Below, piece after piece: positions 31,212-42,374 of a stretch of DNA of 64,000 nt; the first letter of the stretch is position 1; each line of letters opens with the position of its first letter. Under the pieces are notes generated by a model, which worked only from the letters and a program-made list of their open reading frames with translations, was not told the origin of the DNA and did not search any database. Origin of the DNA: Tricholoma matsutake (lineage: Eukaryota > Basidiomycota > Agaricomycetes > Agaricales > Tricholomataceae). The DNA lies in the NCBI GenBank assembly GCA_026075535.2, contig AP026544.2, positions 9,734,001-9,798,000 on the forward strand, written 5' to 3'. Position numbers and translations under genes: made by a program.

Positions 31212-31508
31212 TTTTAAGGGGACTAGGGGGGGACTCAGGGGGGGGTGCCCTGTGTGTTTCTCCTATTTTTTATGTTTGTCCTATATTTTTCCTCACTTCA
31301 TTTCCTTCTGTTCTTCATTTTCTATGATTTTTCCTTATTTTATTAATAATCTCCCTTTCTATCACATTTGTGCATGTTGACAGTTTGATATTTAAGATTA
31401 TTATTTGATTTTTGCAGTCTTCACATATACTGGGCATTGGCAAAGGGGTCCTCAGAGTTTTCTCTTCTGATTTCTCTTTGCTAGAGGCTGAGGTTGCCCT
31501 TATAGTAG
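31212..31508 (+). repeat. gypsy-5 LTR fragment, opposite orientation
   Basis: Inverted match to 29560-29876, starting TTTAAGGGGACTAGG and including GGGCATTGGCAAAGGGGTCC. Homology stops at GTTGCCCTTATAG. With 29155-29876 it forms an inverted pair about 1.4 kb apart. Confidence 0.75.
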
Positions 31509-31639
31509 AAAACTCTCTCCTAAGGCCTGAAATCATGAATGCACTGCCCAAGATAGGCAGGTACAGAGTGGACAACACTTACCAAAGCTCCACAGACTCC
31601 CTACACACTGTTCCCGACAGTCCTGCCTTTAGTGCACCA

Positions 31640-31915
31640 CCATTTTTGCCAAACGCGCCCCCTAGTGACATGGACACATCAGAGTGCCTCGACGCACTTG
31701 AAAGCAACATTACTGGAATACATGTGCAAATCAATTTGCTTAAATCTACAATCAAAAACTTTGTCAGAACCCTTCAGACTAGCTCCATGACCAATATTCC
31801 CCCTGTTGCGACTCCAAGCGCACCCAACAACGATGTGCTGCCTAATGGCTCAGGGGTCCCCAATTGCATTTCTTTCCATTTCTCACCCATTTTCTCCTGT
31901 CTTTCTTCATGGTGA
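31640..31915 (+). pseudogene. Possible gag N-terminus
   Basis: Open frame beginning MDTSECLDALESNITGIHVQ with a heptad-like helix and then a Pro/Asn linker, following the LTR fragment. The layout (LTR, then short helix plus Pro-rich) resembles gag starts. It ends at a stop and no capsid follows. Confidence 0.3.
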
Positions 31916-31966
31916 CACAGCCCCCTCCATCCTAAATTGCTTTGTTGATCTCATTGCATCACCATT

Positions 31967-34900
31967 CTATTCTTCCACCTGCTGCACCTCTCCATATGAA
32001 TATTGTACCTTCATTTGCCAAACACTGAGCTTCAAACATCTGTAAATCCACCTGATCTGAGTCCTCATCCACAATATCAGAATCATCATCAGACTGCCCA
32101 AATCATCAATATCTGTCTGCAGTGGAATAGATTGGTCCAGAGCTGGAGGGGCAGTCAACATATGCTGGGGTGAAGAAACCAATAGGTCATTGACAGGGCT
32201 AGAAGGTGCAGATATATAATCTCAGTGATCAAATTCAAGAAGGGGAATTGGGGCCTGGGAATGAAGAAGCAGCTTGAAGCTGGGCCAATGTCAATGCACC
32301 TGGTTTCATGTGTTATGAGGTGATGAAGCAGAAAGGTGGAGAATTGCAGCAGCAGAAGGAATTAAAACTGTATCAATATCAATTATGAGTCAGCTCCTGG
32401 ATACCTTGACACAGACATTTCCAAGAGAGGTTGGTTGCAAATGTGCAATTTTCCCATATGCAGCAATTTTACCTCCCTCCTAAACTAGAACCATGACTTG
32501 AGTATCACCAGGAGTTTCACATTTAACCTGGTCAAGTGGAGACAACTTAATAGCCTTCTCAAAAACCATCTGAGAACCAAAGACATCTCGCACTGCATAG
32601 TGAAGAAGATCTGAACAGAGGCTTTTGGCTTCCCATTCCTCACATTGATGCACTGTGTCATCCTTTGGAAGATAGATGGAAAGAGCCTTGGCCAGAAGAG
32701 AGTCTAAGGCACCTGATTCCTTCTGAGTTATGATACCTCGCTGAATGCAGTAGTCTTTCAGGTTGATAGTGGTAAATGAGACCTGTTTAGCAAGCTGAGA
32801 AAATTGCTTCTTGATCTGAGTCAGATCAGCTTTGACAGCAGATCCAATCTTGAAGACACAATCTGATAATAGGAGACATAGAAGTGAGGGTGGAAGCATA
32901 GAAAATTTGTGAACCTTTAATTTTAAAATAAGTACTATTATATGAATTTGAAGAATTAGTACTAACTGGAATCACAAAAATTGTATCAGGATCACCATGT
33001 GGAGCAATCTGGATAACTGATACTCCAACTCTCCTAGAGACACTCCATTCAGCATCAAAGCTTACACAAAGATGAAGCATTTGGATCAAGATACAAGGGT
33101 ACAAGTAGGGATGACATGGGCTTCTCTGCAAGGTCAGGAGTTGAGAGAAATGATATATTAAGTGTTGGAGGGAGTGCAAGGTCTGAAGGTGGAGTAAGTC
33201 AGGGCAAGAGAAGGGAATGCTGAGTAAATGAGTTTTTTTGTCCTAAAGAAAGAGTAGTTGAAAGCTGATGCAACCGATGAATGTATTGATTTACCTTGAC
33301 TGGATCATCTGAAAATGCTACAACAGGATCATCATCCCCATAGCATTTTACTGACTTAGCAATAGCTGGGAGAGGCCCAATATGTTCTTCATGAGCCTTT
33401 GTTAAGGTCAAAGCTTGAGCTTGAATATAGTGGGATGACATGCATGTCCACAAAGCACCAAAGATGGAACACCATCAATTTTGCAATGTGTTTATTGATC
33501 TACAAATATATCAGTAACTAGAGACTCAAGTGCCTGAAATTGTAAAACCTTATGGGAGTCATCAATAACAATTTGGTCAGGAGCAAGACATGCCATATGT
33601 TAATTTGCATCTGGCTCACTACGTTCAATGGATTTTGTCATCATCCTGGCAAGATAGCATTCAGTCAGCACAAATCCAGCATACTGCTAACAATCACCAA
33701 AGTTCCCAAAGGTTGGTACAGAGTCTCCAAAGTATTCATGCAAGGTGGTTTGAATCCTATAAACCTCTACCTGGCAACCATGGACTAGGTCAAAAAGAGC
33801 CTCTAGGTATTGCACATGCAAGGTGTCAAAGCATAATGTATGCATCTCACAAAGAAGTGAATGAACACCATTTGGACCCATCTTATGCTGGTTTCCAACA
33901 CAAAGCTGCATGATAGCCTTGAGTGATAGTCCGCCATTGTACAATAGACTTTCTGATAATGCGAGACAAATATCGGCTGGAAGAGTAGACAAAGGTTTCT
34001 CACTCCAGCCATGGAAGTGTGATTGACATCCTTTATGACAGTAATAACCCCATGTAACAATGTAGAAATTATCTTCCACATCTGTAATTTGGCAAGAAGC
34101 AAGTGCTCCATTCTTCTCAAGAAGCACAGAACACTTTGGACACCGCAACTCAGTAACATAGAAGGGGGAGCCAGAGAAAGATATGAGGATGATAGAGAGT
34201 CTGCAGGTCAAACCTGTGACTGGAAAGCATGATGACAGGCTCAGGAAGATAAATCCAAAATGAAGCTGGTGCATAGTCCCTGCTCTCAGTAAACAGAGGT
34301 GGTTTCACAAGGTGCTGACCATTTTTTGAATGAATCAAGGGCCCCTCTCCAAAGTAATGATACAGTCAGTCTGCCATGTACTTTGGCTAAATAATAAGCC
34401 AAGCTAGAAAGGAGTAAGGAGCTGAATTAGAGTTTGTTTACAAAACCCACATTTGTGTGAACTTCCATCCCCACTCTTGCATGTGCGGTCACTTGGTAAG
34501 TCATCATCATTTTGTGATGACATGCCACTGTTGTTGTCCTCATTGTCACTCCCCATTGAACTGGAATGTCTTGTGGTGTGTAAAGAAGGGCCCTGGTGAA
34601 TGAGCTCAACAGTGAGAAGTATGAGTTATGACCAGGACACACAGATTTGAGAATTACACACCATGTCACACAACCATTGCAGTTGGTGTGCATCTTCAGT
34701 CAGCTCAGGCATGTCAAGGGTACTTGTGGTGACATGTTTCGGGTCTGCTGCCCCGGTTCTTGATGTATCTGAACCTGTAGATGAACAGTAAAGTAGCAGA
34801 ACTTAGAAGTGAGAAAATGCGAAAATGCACACCTTCCACAACATTTGGCATATTCCCCACTGACTGTGATGCCACTGGCATACTTTATCAACCCTAGGAG

Positions 34901-35090
34901 ATGCAGTCCCTGTATCTGCTGCTTCTACATGTTCAAACATTCAGTATACCATTTTGTATTAACTAGTAGACACCACTTACCTGCACAGAATCCTCACTCA
35001 ATAAGATTCAGTTCCTGCCAGTAATCCACCATGTATTCTTCATCAAAGTCATATTCATCATCGGCATTGTCTTCAGAGTGAGCTGTGAGT
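31967..35090 (-). pseudogene. X1: Cys-rich + DEDDy 3'-5' exonuclease fusion gene
   Basis: Minus-strand multi-exon gene, broken by stops and frameshifts. An acidic exon (DNADDEYDFDEEYMVDYWQE, about 35070-35000) is bounded by an AG acceptor and a GTAAGT donor. A Cys-rich domain at about 34340-33690 includes CPKC and CHKGCQSHFHGW, then LCVGNQHKMGPNGVHSLLCE. This resembles DUF6729 from memory. A central segment has LPAIAKSVKCYGDDDPVVAF (33400-33340). The exonuclease has motif I FDAEW (33059-33045), motif II GSAVKADL with Asp at 32827 and motif III YAVRD (32599-32585). All DEDDy catalytic residues are present. The tail ends near 31967. Homologous to X2 (43969-47156). A nuclease role is inferred from motifs only. 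Confidence 0.7.
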
Positions 35091-35468
35091 CAATAGAAGA
35101 AATTGTGTTGACAGCAGAATTCAAGTTTACCCTGAAAATGATTTTCTTCAATGTTTTCTACATCCAGCTGTGCAATCTTGAGGGATGACCACCTTTTGGA
35201 GCTCCAGGAGGCCTTAGATGATCATTTGATCCTTTAGGACAACCAGGGTTATGGAACATCAAGTCAGAAAAGTCTAGCTACAAAAATTGATGAGAGGTGA
35301 AACAAGCATGAGGATACACTATAACTAAGGCGAAATCTCTAAGGAATACAAGGGAAACAAGATATAAGCAACCTAGATGAGATATTCATGCAAAGTCATG
35401 GGATAGAGCCACTGCACAAGACAAAAAATGTGGTGGTTGACATGTGAAGCCCCTATTGGAGACATGTG

Positions 35469-35586
35469 AGGAGTCTCCTCTATAGTGATGGCGTCAAGGC
35501 CAGGATAGTGATAGGATGCATGACTCTACAACATGCGTGACTACTCTACTGACTAAGTCATGTGATGACCCAATCAGACTACTCCA
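35469..35586 (+). repeat. 118-bp direct repeat, copy 1
   Basis: GGAGTCTCCTCTATAGTGAT...ACTACTCCA. A second copy lies at 41224-41340 in the same orientation with only about eight differences. The pair brackets gene Y. 35091-35468 and 35587-35731 otherwise contain nothing recognised. Confidence 0.85.
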
Positions 35587-36964
35587 TCTACCCATGTCCA
35601 AAAAATGCAACATCCTTATTGTGATGGAACTCTAGAAAGAAGATGATGTCTAAAATGTCTGGTAATGCTATGTGCAGTGAATAAATGTCCAATGATATAT
35701 GCAGTGAATAATTAAAATAAAATAAAGACACTCAGCATGGTGGTGTCCATCCCAAAGCATGAAGTGCACAGCTTAAGTCAGCAAGGCAGGGGTCACATTC
35801 CCAGTCAAGCATTGGAACTTGAGGAACAGGTGTTGGTGCCACTCCAACAGGGGCAACAATGACAGGTTTGCCTGGTCCTATACCAAAAGGATGACATCGA
35901 GTAATAAAAGGTTGCACTTGAGACCAAGGAAGAAATGATGGAGCTGGATATGAAGAGTTTCGAAACTGGGGAAGAAATGGTGGGGATGGGGCTCATTGTT
36001 GGGTTTGTCATCGCAAGGTCCCAAATGGCTGTGTACAGCTCATTTTCAGAGTCAAGAGATCCCATGGCAGTTGGTACAAGGTGGGTGGGGCTGGCATCAA
36101 CCTCATGTCTTCAGCCCAGTCGAGACGGGTGGGTACAGGGGTCGAACACAGTGGTGCAGGGCTTGAAGGGGGTGAGGCAAGAGATGGGGGCCCTAAAATG
36201 GCGGCAAAGGGGGGCTCAGGCATGTCAATGGCTGTGAAAGAGGGGGGGAACAGAGAAACAGCTCATCTGGGGCTGAGCTGGGGTGAGCTGGGGTGGATGG
36301 GCAGTGAGAGGGGGACAGGGGGTGAACAGGGGGCTTCCATGGATGTAGACAGCATCATCAGCAATGCGGTTGGGGTGTGAGACACGGGGGGTGGCAAAAC
36401 AGCATGTTTACAGGGGTTCTGGGGCGAGCTGAGTGGCTGTAAAGCATTTGGGGGGCATTCTGGTGTGTCTAGGTGCATGGTCGATCGTTCCTGAGCTGTG
36501 GCTCATGTTCCAGAGTGGGCCAGAGCAGAGGATATGGCCATCATCAATGGACACATTGTTGATGATGTGGCAGATCTGATGGATGTGTGAGGCATTGTAG
36601 TGGGCTCGTGGTGCATAACGGGGGTCTGTGGGAGCTCTTTACACTGCCCCACATATTCCTGGTTATCCCTGCCACAGCCATTGTTCACCAAATGTTGCAT
36701 TCCTGGCTGTTTTTCCTCCAGTGGGATTCCTGGTTCAGTCCTGGTATATTCCTGGTAAATCAGGCTCTTCCTGGTACTATCCCAGGAATTCCCCAGGACT
36801 TGGACTCTCAGGAATCTGGGGGGACTGACCAGGAATCCTATAGGACTAACCAGGACTCTGTAGGACTCATCAGGACTCATCAGGACTCACCAGGACTCAC
36901 CACAAATTTTGGGGACTCTACTGGGATTTAACCAGGAGTCCTTACTATTAAAAAGGAAACCTTT

Positions 36965-37033
36965 GAGGATTGAACCCGGGACCTCAGGATTGAATTAAAC
37001 AGGTGGAATATACCATTAGACCATAGTGCCATT
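36965..37033 (-). promoter_or_regulatory. tRNA-like module, left end of the 1.8-kb element
   Basis: Minus strand: A box TATGGTCTAATGGTA (37011-37025) and B box GGGTTCAATCC (36968-36978). Both match pol III promoter consensus well. It points towards the left terminus. Confidence 0.6.
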
Positions 37034-37259
37034 CTAATATACAACATAAGTTGATCTAAGTACCACATTGAGTGGCTGTGTATGACAAAGCATCATCAAC
37101 ATTCCCAGCTCATCATTCAACCACCACCACCACTATTGACAATGCCCCCTCTGCCTGCCTGCCTCCCTCCTTTCTCTCACCACCACCACCATGCCATTAC
37201 CAACCGCCGCCCCTCTAGCCAACAACAAACATGCCACAACACACAGGAAACGGGCGCAG

Positions 37260-37326
37260 GTAAATTTTTTTTTTGTTCATTTCATTCTTTTTTGATTAAT
37301 ATTAGTTTTCTTTTGAATTTTTATAG
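37260..37326 (+). repeat. Intron-like segment in the 1.8-kb element
   Basis: GTAAATTTTT donor, TTGATTAATATTAG branch region and ATTTTTATAG acceptor. It precedes an open frame with CHHTLHHHEQLLAGWKWG, the recurring hairpin-encoded peptide. The GGCCCAAA palindrome seen beside other copies is not evident here. Confidence 0.45.
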
Positions 37327-38153
37327 TTTCTCATTGTATGATGTGACCTGCCACTGCCACCACACCCTCCACCATCATGAGCAGCTGCTCGCGGGGTGGA
37401 AATGGGGAGCAATGATGAGGACCATGGAGACGGAGACAAGGTGACAAGGAGATGCAAATGATGAGAGCAGCAGGGTGGCAAGACAAGGATGGGAGGACAA
37501 CAGATGACCACAAAAACAACAGGACAGGGAGGACAATGGACAACAAGCATGACCCAGCACCCAGCACTGCTGCTGTGAGCAACTGCTTGCAGGGTGGAAG
37601 GGGTGCGAGGATGGAGATGACCATGCAATGATGACAGGACACCAGCACCAGGGAACGCAACAGCGGGAGATGGCCAGGACAGCAACAACAACCAGGAAGG
37701 GCACAGTGACCAGGAGCAGCATGGAAATGATGCCCAGGATGGCAACGACGAGGACAGCATCAACAAAGGCCCAGCACCCAGGACGATGGGGACAGGACAA
37801 CAAGCATGACTCACCAGGCTGCCCCTGCATTTTGCGTGGGGTGGTTTTTTTTATGGTAATACCTTCCCCCTCGCCCATGTTTAATGTGGGTCAGGGGTTT
37901 TTCTTTCTTTTTCTTTATAATTGTAGTGCTCCAAGGGGAGATTAGTTTTATATGTATATATTTGTAGGACTCCCCCTTGCACCTTGTGTTGGGGAGGTTT
38001 TTTTTTTATGTAATTAATGGTGTATCCCTCGTGTCCAATGCAAGGGATGTAGTTAATAAATTTTATTTGATCTTAATTGTGAGCTTTGAGAGAGAAATAC
38101 CTAAGTTTGAGTTTGAGGGTATAAATACACTTTTATATTGGCAGCCAATAATT

Positions 38154-38236
38154 CTCCTGTGGCTCAACTGGTTAAGCACTTGTTTGGTTTGTCATGTGAT
38201 TCATGATCATGAGTTCTAGAGTTCAATCCCTGGTCT
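38154..38236 (+). promoter_or_regulatory. tRNA-like module, right end of the 1.8-kb element
   Basis: A box TGGCTCAACTGG (38160-38171) and B box GTTCAATCC (38221-38229). It points towards the right terminus, mirroring 36965-37033. Its downstream TTTTGTAGGTACTT...CATGAAGT stretch also occurs at 480 and 48780. Confidence 0.6.
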
Positions 38237-39768
38237 AAACAAGTTTATTTTGTAGGTACTTTGTGAAATTCATGAAGTCCGAAGCACTTGAAACTTGTAA
38301 GATATCTCAAATTAACTTTCCATTATGGTATGACTTTAGGGCACTGAGTCTCACTGGATTCCTGGTGAGTCCCACTGGATTCCTGGAGGATTCCTGGTCT
38401 TCCTGGTAGGACTACCAGGATTTCTCCAGGACTCTGTGGGGCAGTGTAAAGTTCAGGTCTGTGGCACGAGCTGGGGGGAGCTGGGTGGTGTAGGATGGCT
38501 CCTGGATTGTCATTTGGGATGATGGGGCCTGCAGGGTTTGTCTGTTGAGCAGATGACATGTTTTGACAAATGCAGTTGCTCGTTGTCTTGCAAATTAGTT
38601 TCCTCAGCTGTAGACAGTCCCTGTACATTGTTTACAGCCTCGTTAACAGTCTCTGGGGTGTTGGCAGGCATCTGGGTGCTAGATGATGCCCTAGTAGTTG
38701 TTTTTTGGCCATTTGCATCAGGTATTATTGCCATTGTTGATGGTGACATGGTGGTGGTGCTGGGGGGCTCAGAGTGTGAAAGGAGGAGCTGGGGAGCTGG
38801 GTAGAGTGCTGGAGGTAGGTCTGGAAGTGAATGGCATCATTTACGAGCTGTTGGGAGCTGGTTTGAAGCAGGGAAGGTTGTCATTGTCAACAATGTTGTC
38901 GATGTTGATGGGGGCTGTGTAGGCATTGTCAGCGGTGACGTGGCAGCATTGGCAGAGAAGGGAGGGCTGGTAATGAAGGCGGCGGTGTTGTTTTCGGTCT
39001 GGGTAACTGCTTCAATGGTTGTGGTGGTGGTTTGGGTGCTGCAGTTGATGCTGGGTGATTCAGGGGAAATGTCGGTCTGTGCAGCCATTTTGTCGATCCT
39101 GGGGGTTGCCTGGGTGCTGGCATTGTTCCAGGTGGTTGCGGCTGTCTGAGTGTCAATGTCGACAGTGGTGGTGTCATCAGTCTGGGTCTCAGCATCCTCT
39201 ACTAAAACAGCTCCACAGAATAGTGCACTCACATGAGCCACCATAGAAAGGCAGAGCCCAGCACCGTGCCCTTCCATGAGCCATTTTTTTTGTTCCTCAT
39301 CCTTTCCCTGCTGTATCCCGAGCTCGTGACCTTCTAGTAGTCCTTTCTTGTGCACCTCCTCTTGTCTCTGCTCGCCTATCTGCTGACACGCATCGTACCC
39401 ATATTCATATCCTTCCATATGCCCTTCACTATGTCCTTCTTCTTTTCCTTCTTCTTGCCCTGCTTTCCTCCCAGTTCTTTGTCCTTCTTCAAATCTGGCT
39501 TGCCATCCGTCTAGTCTTGTGTCTTCTAGCAGATGTTGTACTTCTTCATGGCTGTAGGTGAAGGAACTTGTGTCTGGTGCTGAGTCATTTGGTGGCGATG
39601 CAGCAGTGGCTGTCTTGATGCATATCACGTTGCTGGGGCTGCTGGCATTGTTTGTAGGGGAGCTGGCTGTAGTAGTTTCTGTAGCTGGTGTAATGGATTG
39701 TGTAGCTGTATACACATTGGTTTTTGCATCTGTTTTGTCTGTGAAGTCAGCTGCAGTTGTAACCATGC

Positions 39769-40784
39769 TGATAGGTCGTCTCCTCGGCTCAAGGACCAAT
39801 TCACCACTTTAGCATCATTCTAATCACACAACCTTAGGACTACCCCGAAAGCCCCTAATATCCCTCTACACGACCATCAAACATCCCCGATCAACTTCAA
39901 ACAGCCGCGACTGCAATCGAGCATCGTCAACCGTCATCGATCGATATCGAGAGACTATGAGTGACATTAGGCGCCGCATTTTCATCTATATGGTGGAGTA
40001 CCATGCGCCAGGAAGGATTCCAACTTGTGCCCAAACCTGCTGATAGTAGGTTAGCCTTGTTCCAAGTCCCAATTGCGCACAGAACCCGCTGGACGAATTA
40101 CTGCAAGACTTAGCACAATTTCTACACAAAGGACAGTCCTCTTTCAGTTCCATACCCTATATTACTCTTTCATCATATGATATATATCTTTCTTGTTCGG
40201 ATTCCAGTCTCCTTTTTGGCCTTGTGCCTTAACTCATATCTTTTGCCTCATGTGCTACACATGTTTCTTATTCCATTTTAGGAAGTTTCTTTAAAACATA
40301 TAAAACTCTGTAGTATCTACTTGGAAATACAAGAAATTGTCTTCACCTATCATCTCATATACAGTTCTAAGCATCCGATCAACTTTCTAAAACAATCTAA
40401 GTCTCTACGGGTTTTCTTGATCGACAAGAAACCTCTGTGATCATCGTGTCCTCGATCCTCCCTCGATCCTCTCGTCATTAGCACTAGCAACCCTTCCAAC
40501 ACTTCATAGCCATTTGCCGCACCCTTTGTATACTATCGACCTATCGAAAGGTCTCCAGAATTCACACATCGATCTCCCTCAACATCGATCGATACTTGAT
40601 CGGACTGCGCCAAATGCCTTCATCTCTCATAGCACTACCTTCACAACTAGTACCAACTGGTCATCTTCCCATCGGTTGGGCCACAAACATTCGGAACAAC
40701 TCACAACCTTCCTCTGACTCGTCGCAAATATCATTGATTGCCTCATCGGCAGTTTAGGTGGTTTTCCCGGGTTGAGTATCATCA
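39769..40784 (+). repeat. Solo LTR (gypsy-4 family) in gene Y
   Basis: TGATAGGTCGTCTCC...GGTTGAGTATCATCA, matching the gypsy-4 5' LTR (62300-63486, minus) except for an indel of roughly 130-170 bp near the start. ATGC direct repeats flank it (39765-39768, 40785-40788). It shares TTTAAAACATATAAAACTCT and the GGACAGTC block with the other copies. Confidence 0.88.
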
Positions 40785-41223
40785 ATGCTAGGTGGCGGCA
40801 TTGCTAAGGTGGTCATTCTCACATTTAGAGTGCTCGATGCCATCATTACGGCATTTATGGCTGCCATATTCACATCCAAATTAAAGGTGTTCTCATGCCA
40901 CTTCTTCTTTTTGGAGTGCTTCCCTTGTCCAGGTCCTGGCATACTGAATGTGATAGACAACAAAAAAAGCTGAGGAGGCTGGTAAACTGGTGCCAGGTTC
41001 TGTGTGACTGAGGGACTGAGGGACTGCTAGACTGGGGTTCTGGGACTATGACTGGGTACTAGAACTGAAGACTTGAGAGCTAAAAATAAGATGAAGCAGA
41101 TGTTGGCATGTTATGATGTGGCATGTGGAAATGAAAAGCTAGAGTGGCAAAAATAGAAAGCTAGAATGAAGTGGCTGTGAGTGCATCAAATCACAGTCTC
41201 ATCACCAAGATGGAGATGTGCTG

Positions 41224-41340
41224 GGAGTCTCCTCTATAGTGATGGCATTGAGGCCAGGATAGTGATAGGATGCATGACTCTACAACATGCATGACTACTC
41301 TACTGACTAAGTCACATGATGACCCGATCACACTACTCCA
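41224..41340 (+). repeat. 118-bp direct repeat, copy 2
   Basis: Near-identical to 35469-35586, same orientation. 40985-41223 and 41341-41737 hold no ORF or repeat I can assign. Confidence 0.85.
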
Positions 41341-42374
41341 CTATGTCTAATAACTGGTTAATAACATTTGGCAGGTGGTCAGTATTGCACAAATTGTATG
41401 ACTCCCAGCACATGAAAAAATATACTGAAAGTACAGAGACATACTGTTACACTTCAGCTACCTATAAGTACATATGCATACTAATACAAGAGGAACTACG
41501 AGCACCAGAGTGATCAGTAAGCCATGAAATTTGCCTCAAATACCTGAATTTGGTGCTTGCTAAAGTCATAGGGGCTGATGCCCAGTCAAAAATGTATCTA
41601 ACTGAACTGAATTGAGCCAAAAAACATCTCATGATATTGTGAATGATCTTAAACTTTGTGTAAGCAACCTGAGATGTGGGATTTGTTCAAATTATGAAGC
41701 ACACAACCATACATGCATGTGCATGCATGTGTGCACATAGTGCTTCAAGGTCTGGTCGAGTCTGGTTTTTTGCCCATTCCAGGCTGTAACCAGAACCGAA
41801 CCGGTTCTATTCATATCTACATTACAAGAAAATCGTGACCAGGACTGGGGTAGACCGGTCCTCTATGGTTACATGCAGTTAGTGGACCAGTTAAAACTGG
41901 TCCAAACTACATTTTGGTCCTGACCGGTCATTTGACGGTCAGGACCACATTTATTTACAATAATGCTACTACTACTGTATTAAAAGACAACAAATAAATG
42001 AAAGAAAGAAAAAGAGAAAGATAAAAAAGCACCCACAATCCACCTTGCAAGCAGTGGCTCACAAAGCTGGATGCGGGGCGGTCATGGCAGGATCACTGTT
42101 TGATGACAGTGGTACCGGCGCTGCCAGTTTCATTGACATGAGGGATTCATTGGTGTAAGGAGTTGTTGGTGGCATTGTTGGCATTGTTGGTGTGAGGGGT
42201 CGTTGGCATGAGGGGTCATTGGCATTGTTGGTGGTGACATTGGGATTGGTGTGAGGGGTTCATTGGGGTCATTGTTGGTGTTGTTGGCATGAGGGGTTGT
42301 TGGCATCGTTGGCATGAGGGGTCATTGGGGTCATTGGTGGCAACATTGGCATTGGCATGAGGGGCTTGTTGGCA

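Larger units (their letters stand above)
36632..38455. mobile_element. 1.8-kb foldback/TIR element with 9-bp target duplication
   Basis: Ends GAGCTCTTTACACTGCCCCACA and, inverted, TGTGGGGCAGTGTAAAGTTCA share a 17-bp perfect inverted core. GGTCTGTGG direct repeats flank it (36623-36631, 38456-38464). Just inside both ends are CAGGACTC/GGATTCCTGG words, then tRNA-like modules pointing outward (36965-37033 minus, 38154-38236 plus). The interior has a plus-strand intron (37260-37326), GAGCA-NN-TGCTC hairpins (37372, 37570) and four CCCCTC-type hairpins (37811-38050). No transposase ORF, so non-autonomous. It interrupts gene Y. Confidence 0.82.
35732..40942 (-). pseudogene. Y: repeat-family hypothetical gene with two insertions
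   Basis: Starts at the ATG for MPGPGQGKHSKKKKWHENTF (40942), after an ATTCAG acceptor-like site. It is split by a solo LTR (39769-40784). Across the LTR the frame resumes cleanly if one ATGC copy is kept. The middle (39768-38840) has a Gly-periodic EEGHSEGHMEGYEYGYDAC region and repeated QTD/QTE motifs. A TIR transposon then interrupts (36632-38455). The 3' part encodes a Pro/Ser tract, RLDWAEDM and a C-terminal VPMLDWECDPCLADLSCALH ... ALGW motif. I associate this tail with a multicopy hypothetical family in Agaricomycetes, from memory. Function unknown. Confidence 0.6.

Noticed and set aside
37302..37878. Minus-strand Leu/Ser/Cys-rich ORFs in the 1.8-kb element
   Set aside because: Three overlapping frames are open because of GACAAC-type low complexity. 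There is no conserved motif apart from the plus-strand hairpin peptide.
38154..38236. A functional tRNA gene
   Set aside because: A and B boxes match, but spacing is too long and the acceptor, anticodon and T stems do not close. The same module recurs in repeats.
38840..39199. Minus-strand Pro/Thr-rich ORF as a separate gene
   Set aside because: It is an out-of-frame shadow of the 320-codon QTD-repeat part of gene Y.
41738..41775. Classical 8-bp hAT target duplication around the 6-kb element
   Set aside because: Flanks TGTGCACA and TTTGTGGC do not match well enough to call a duplication.
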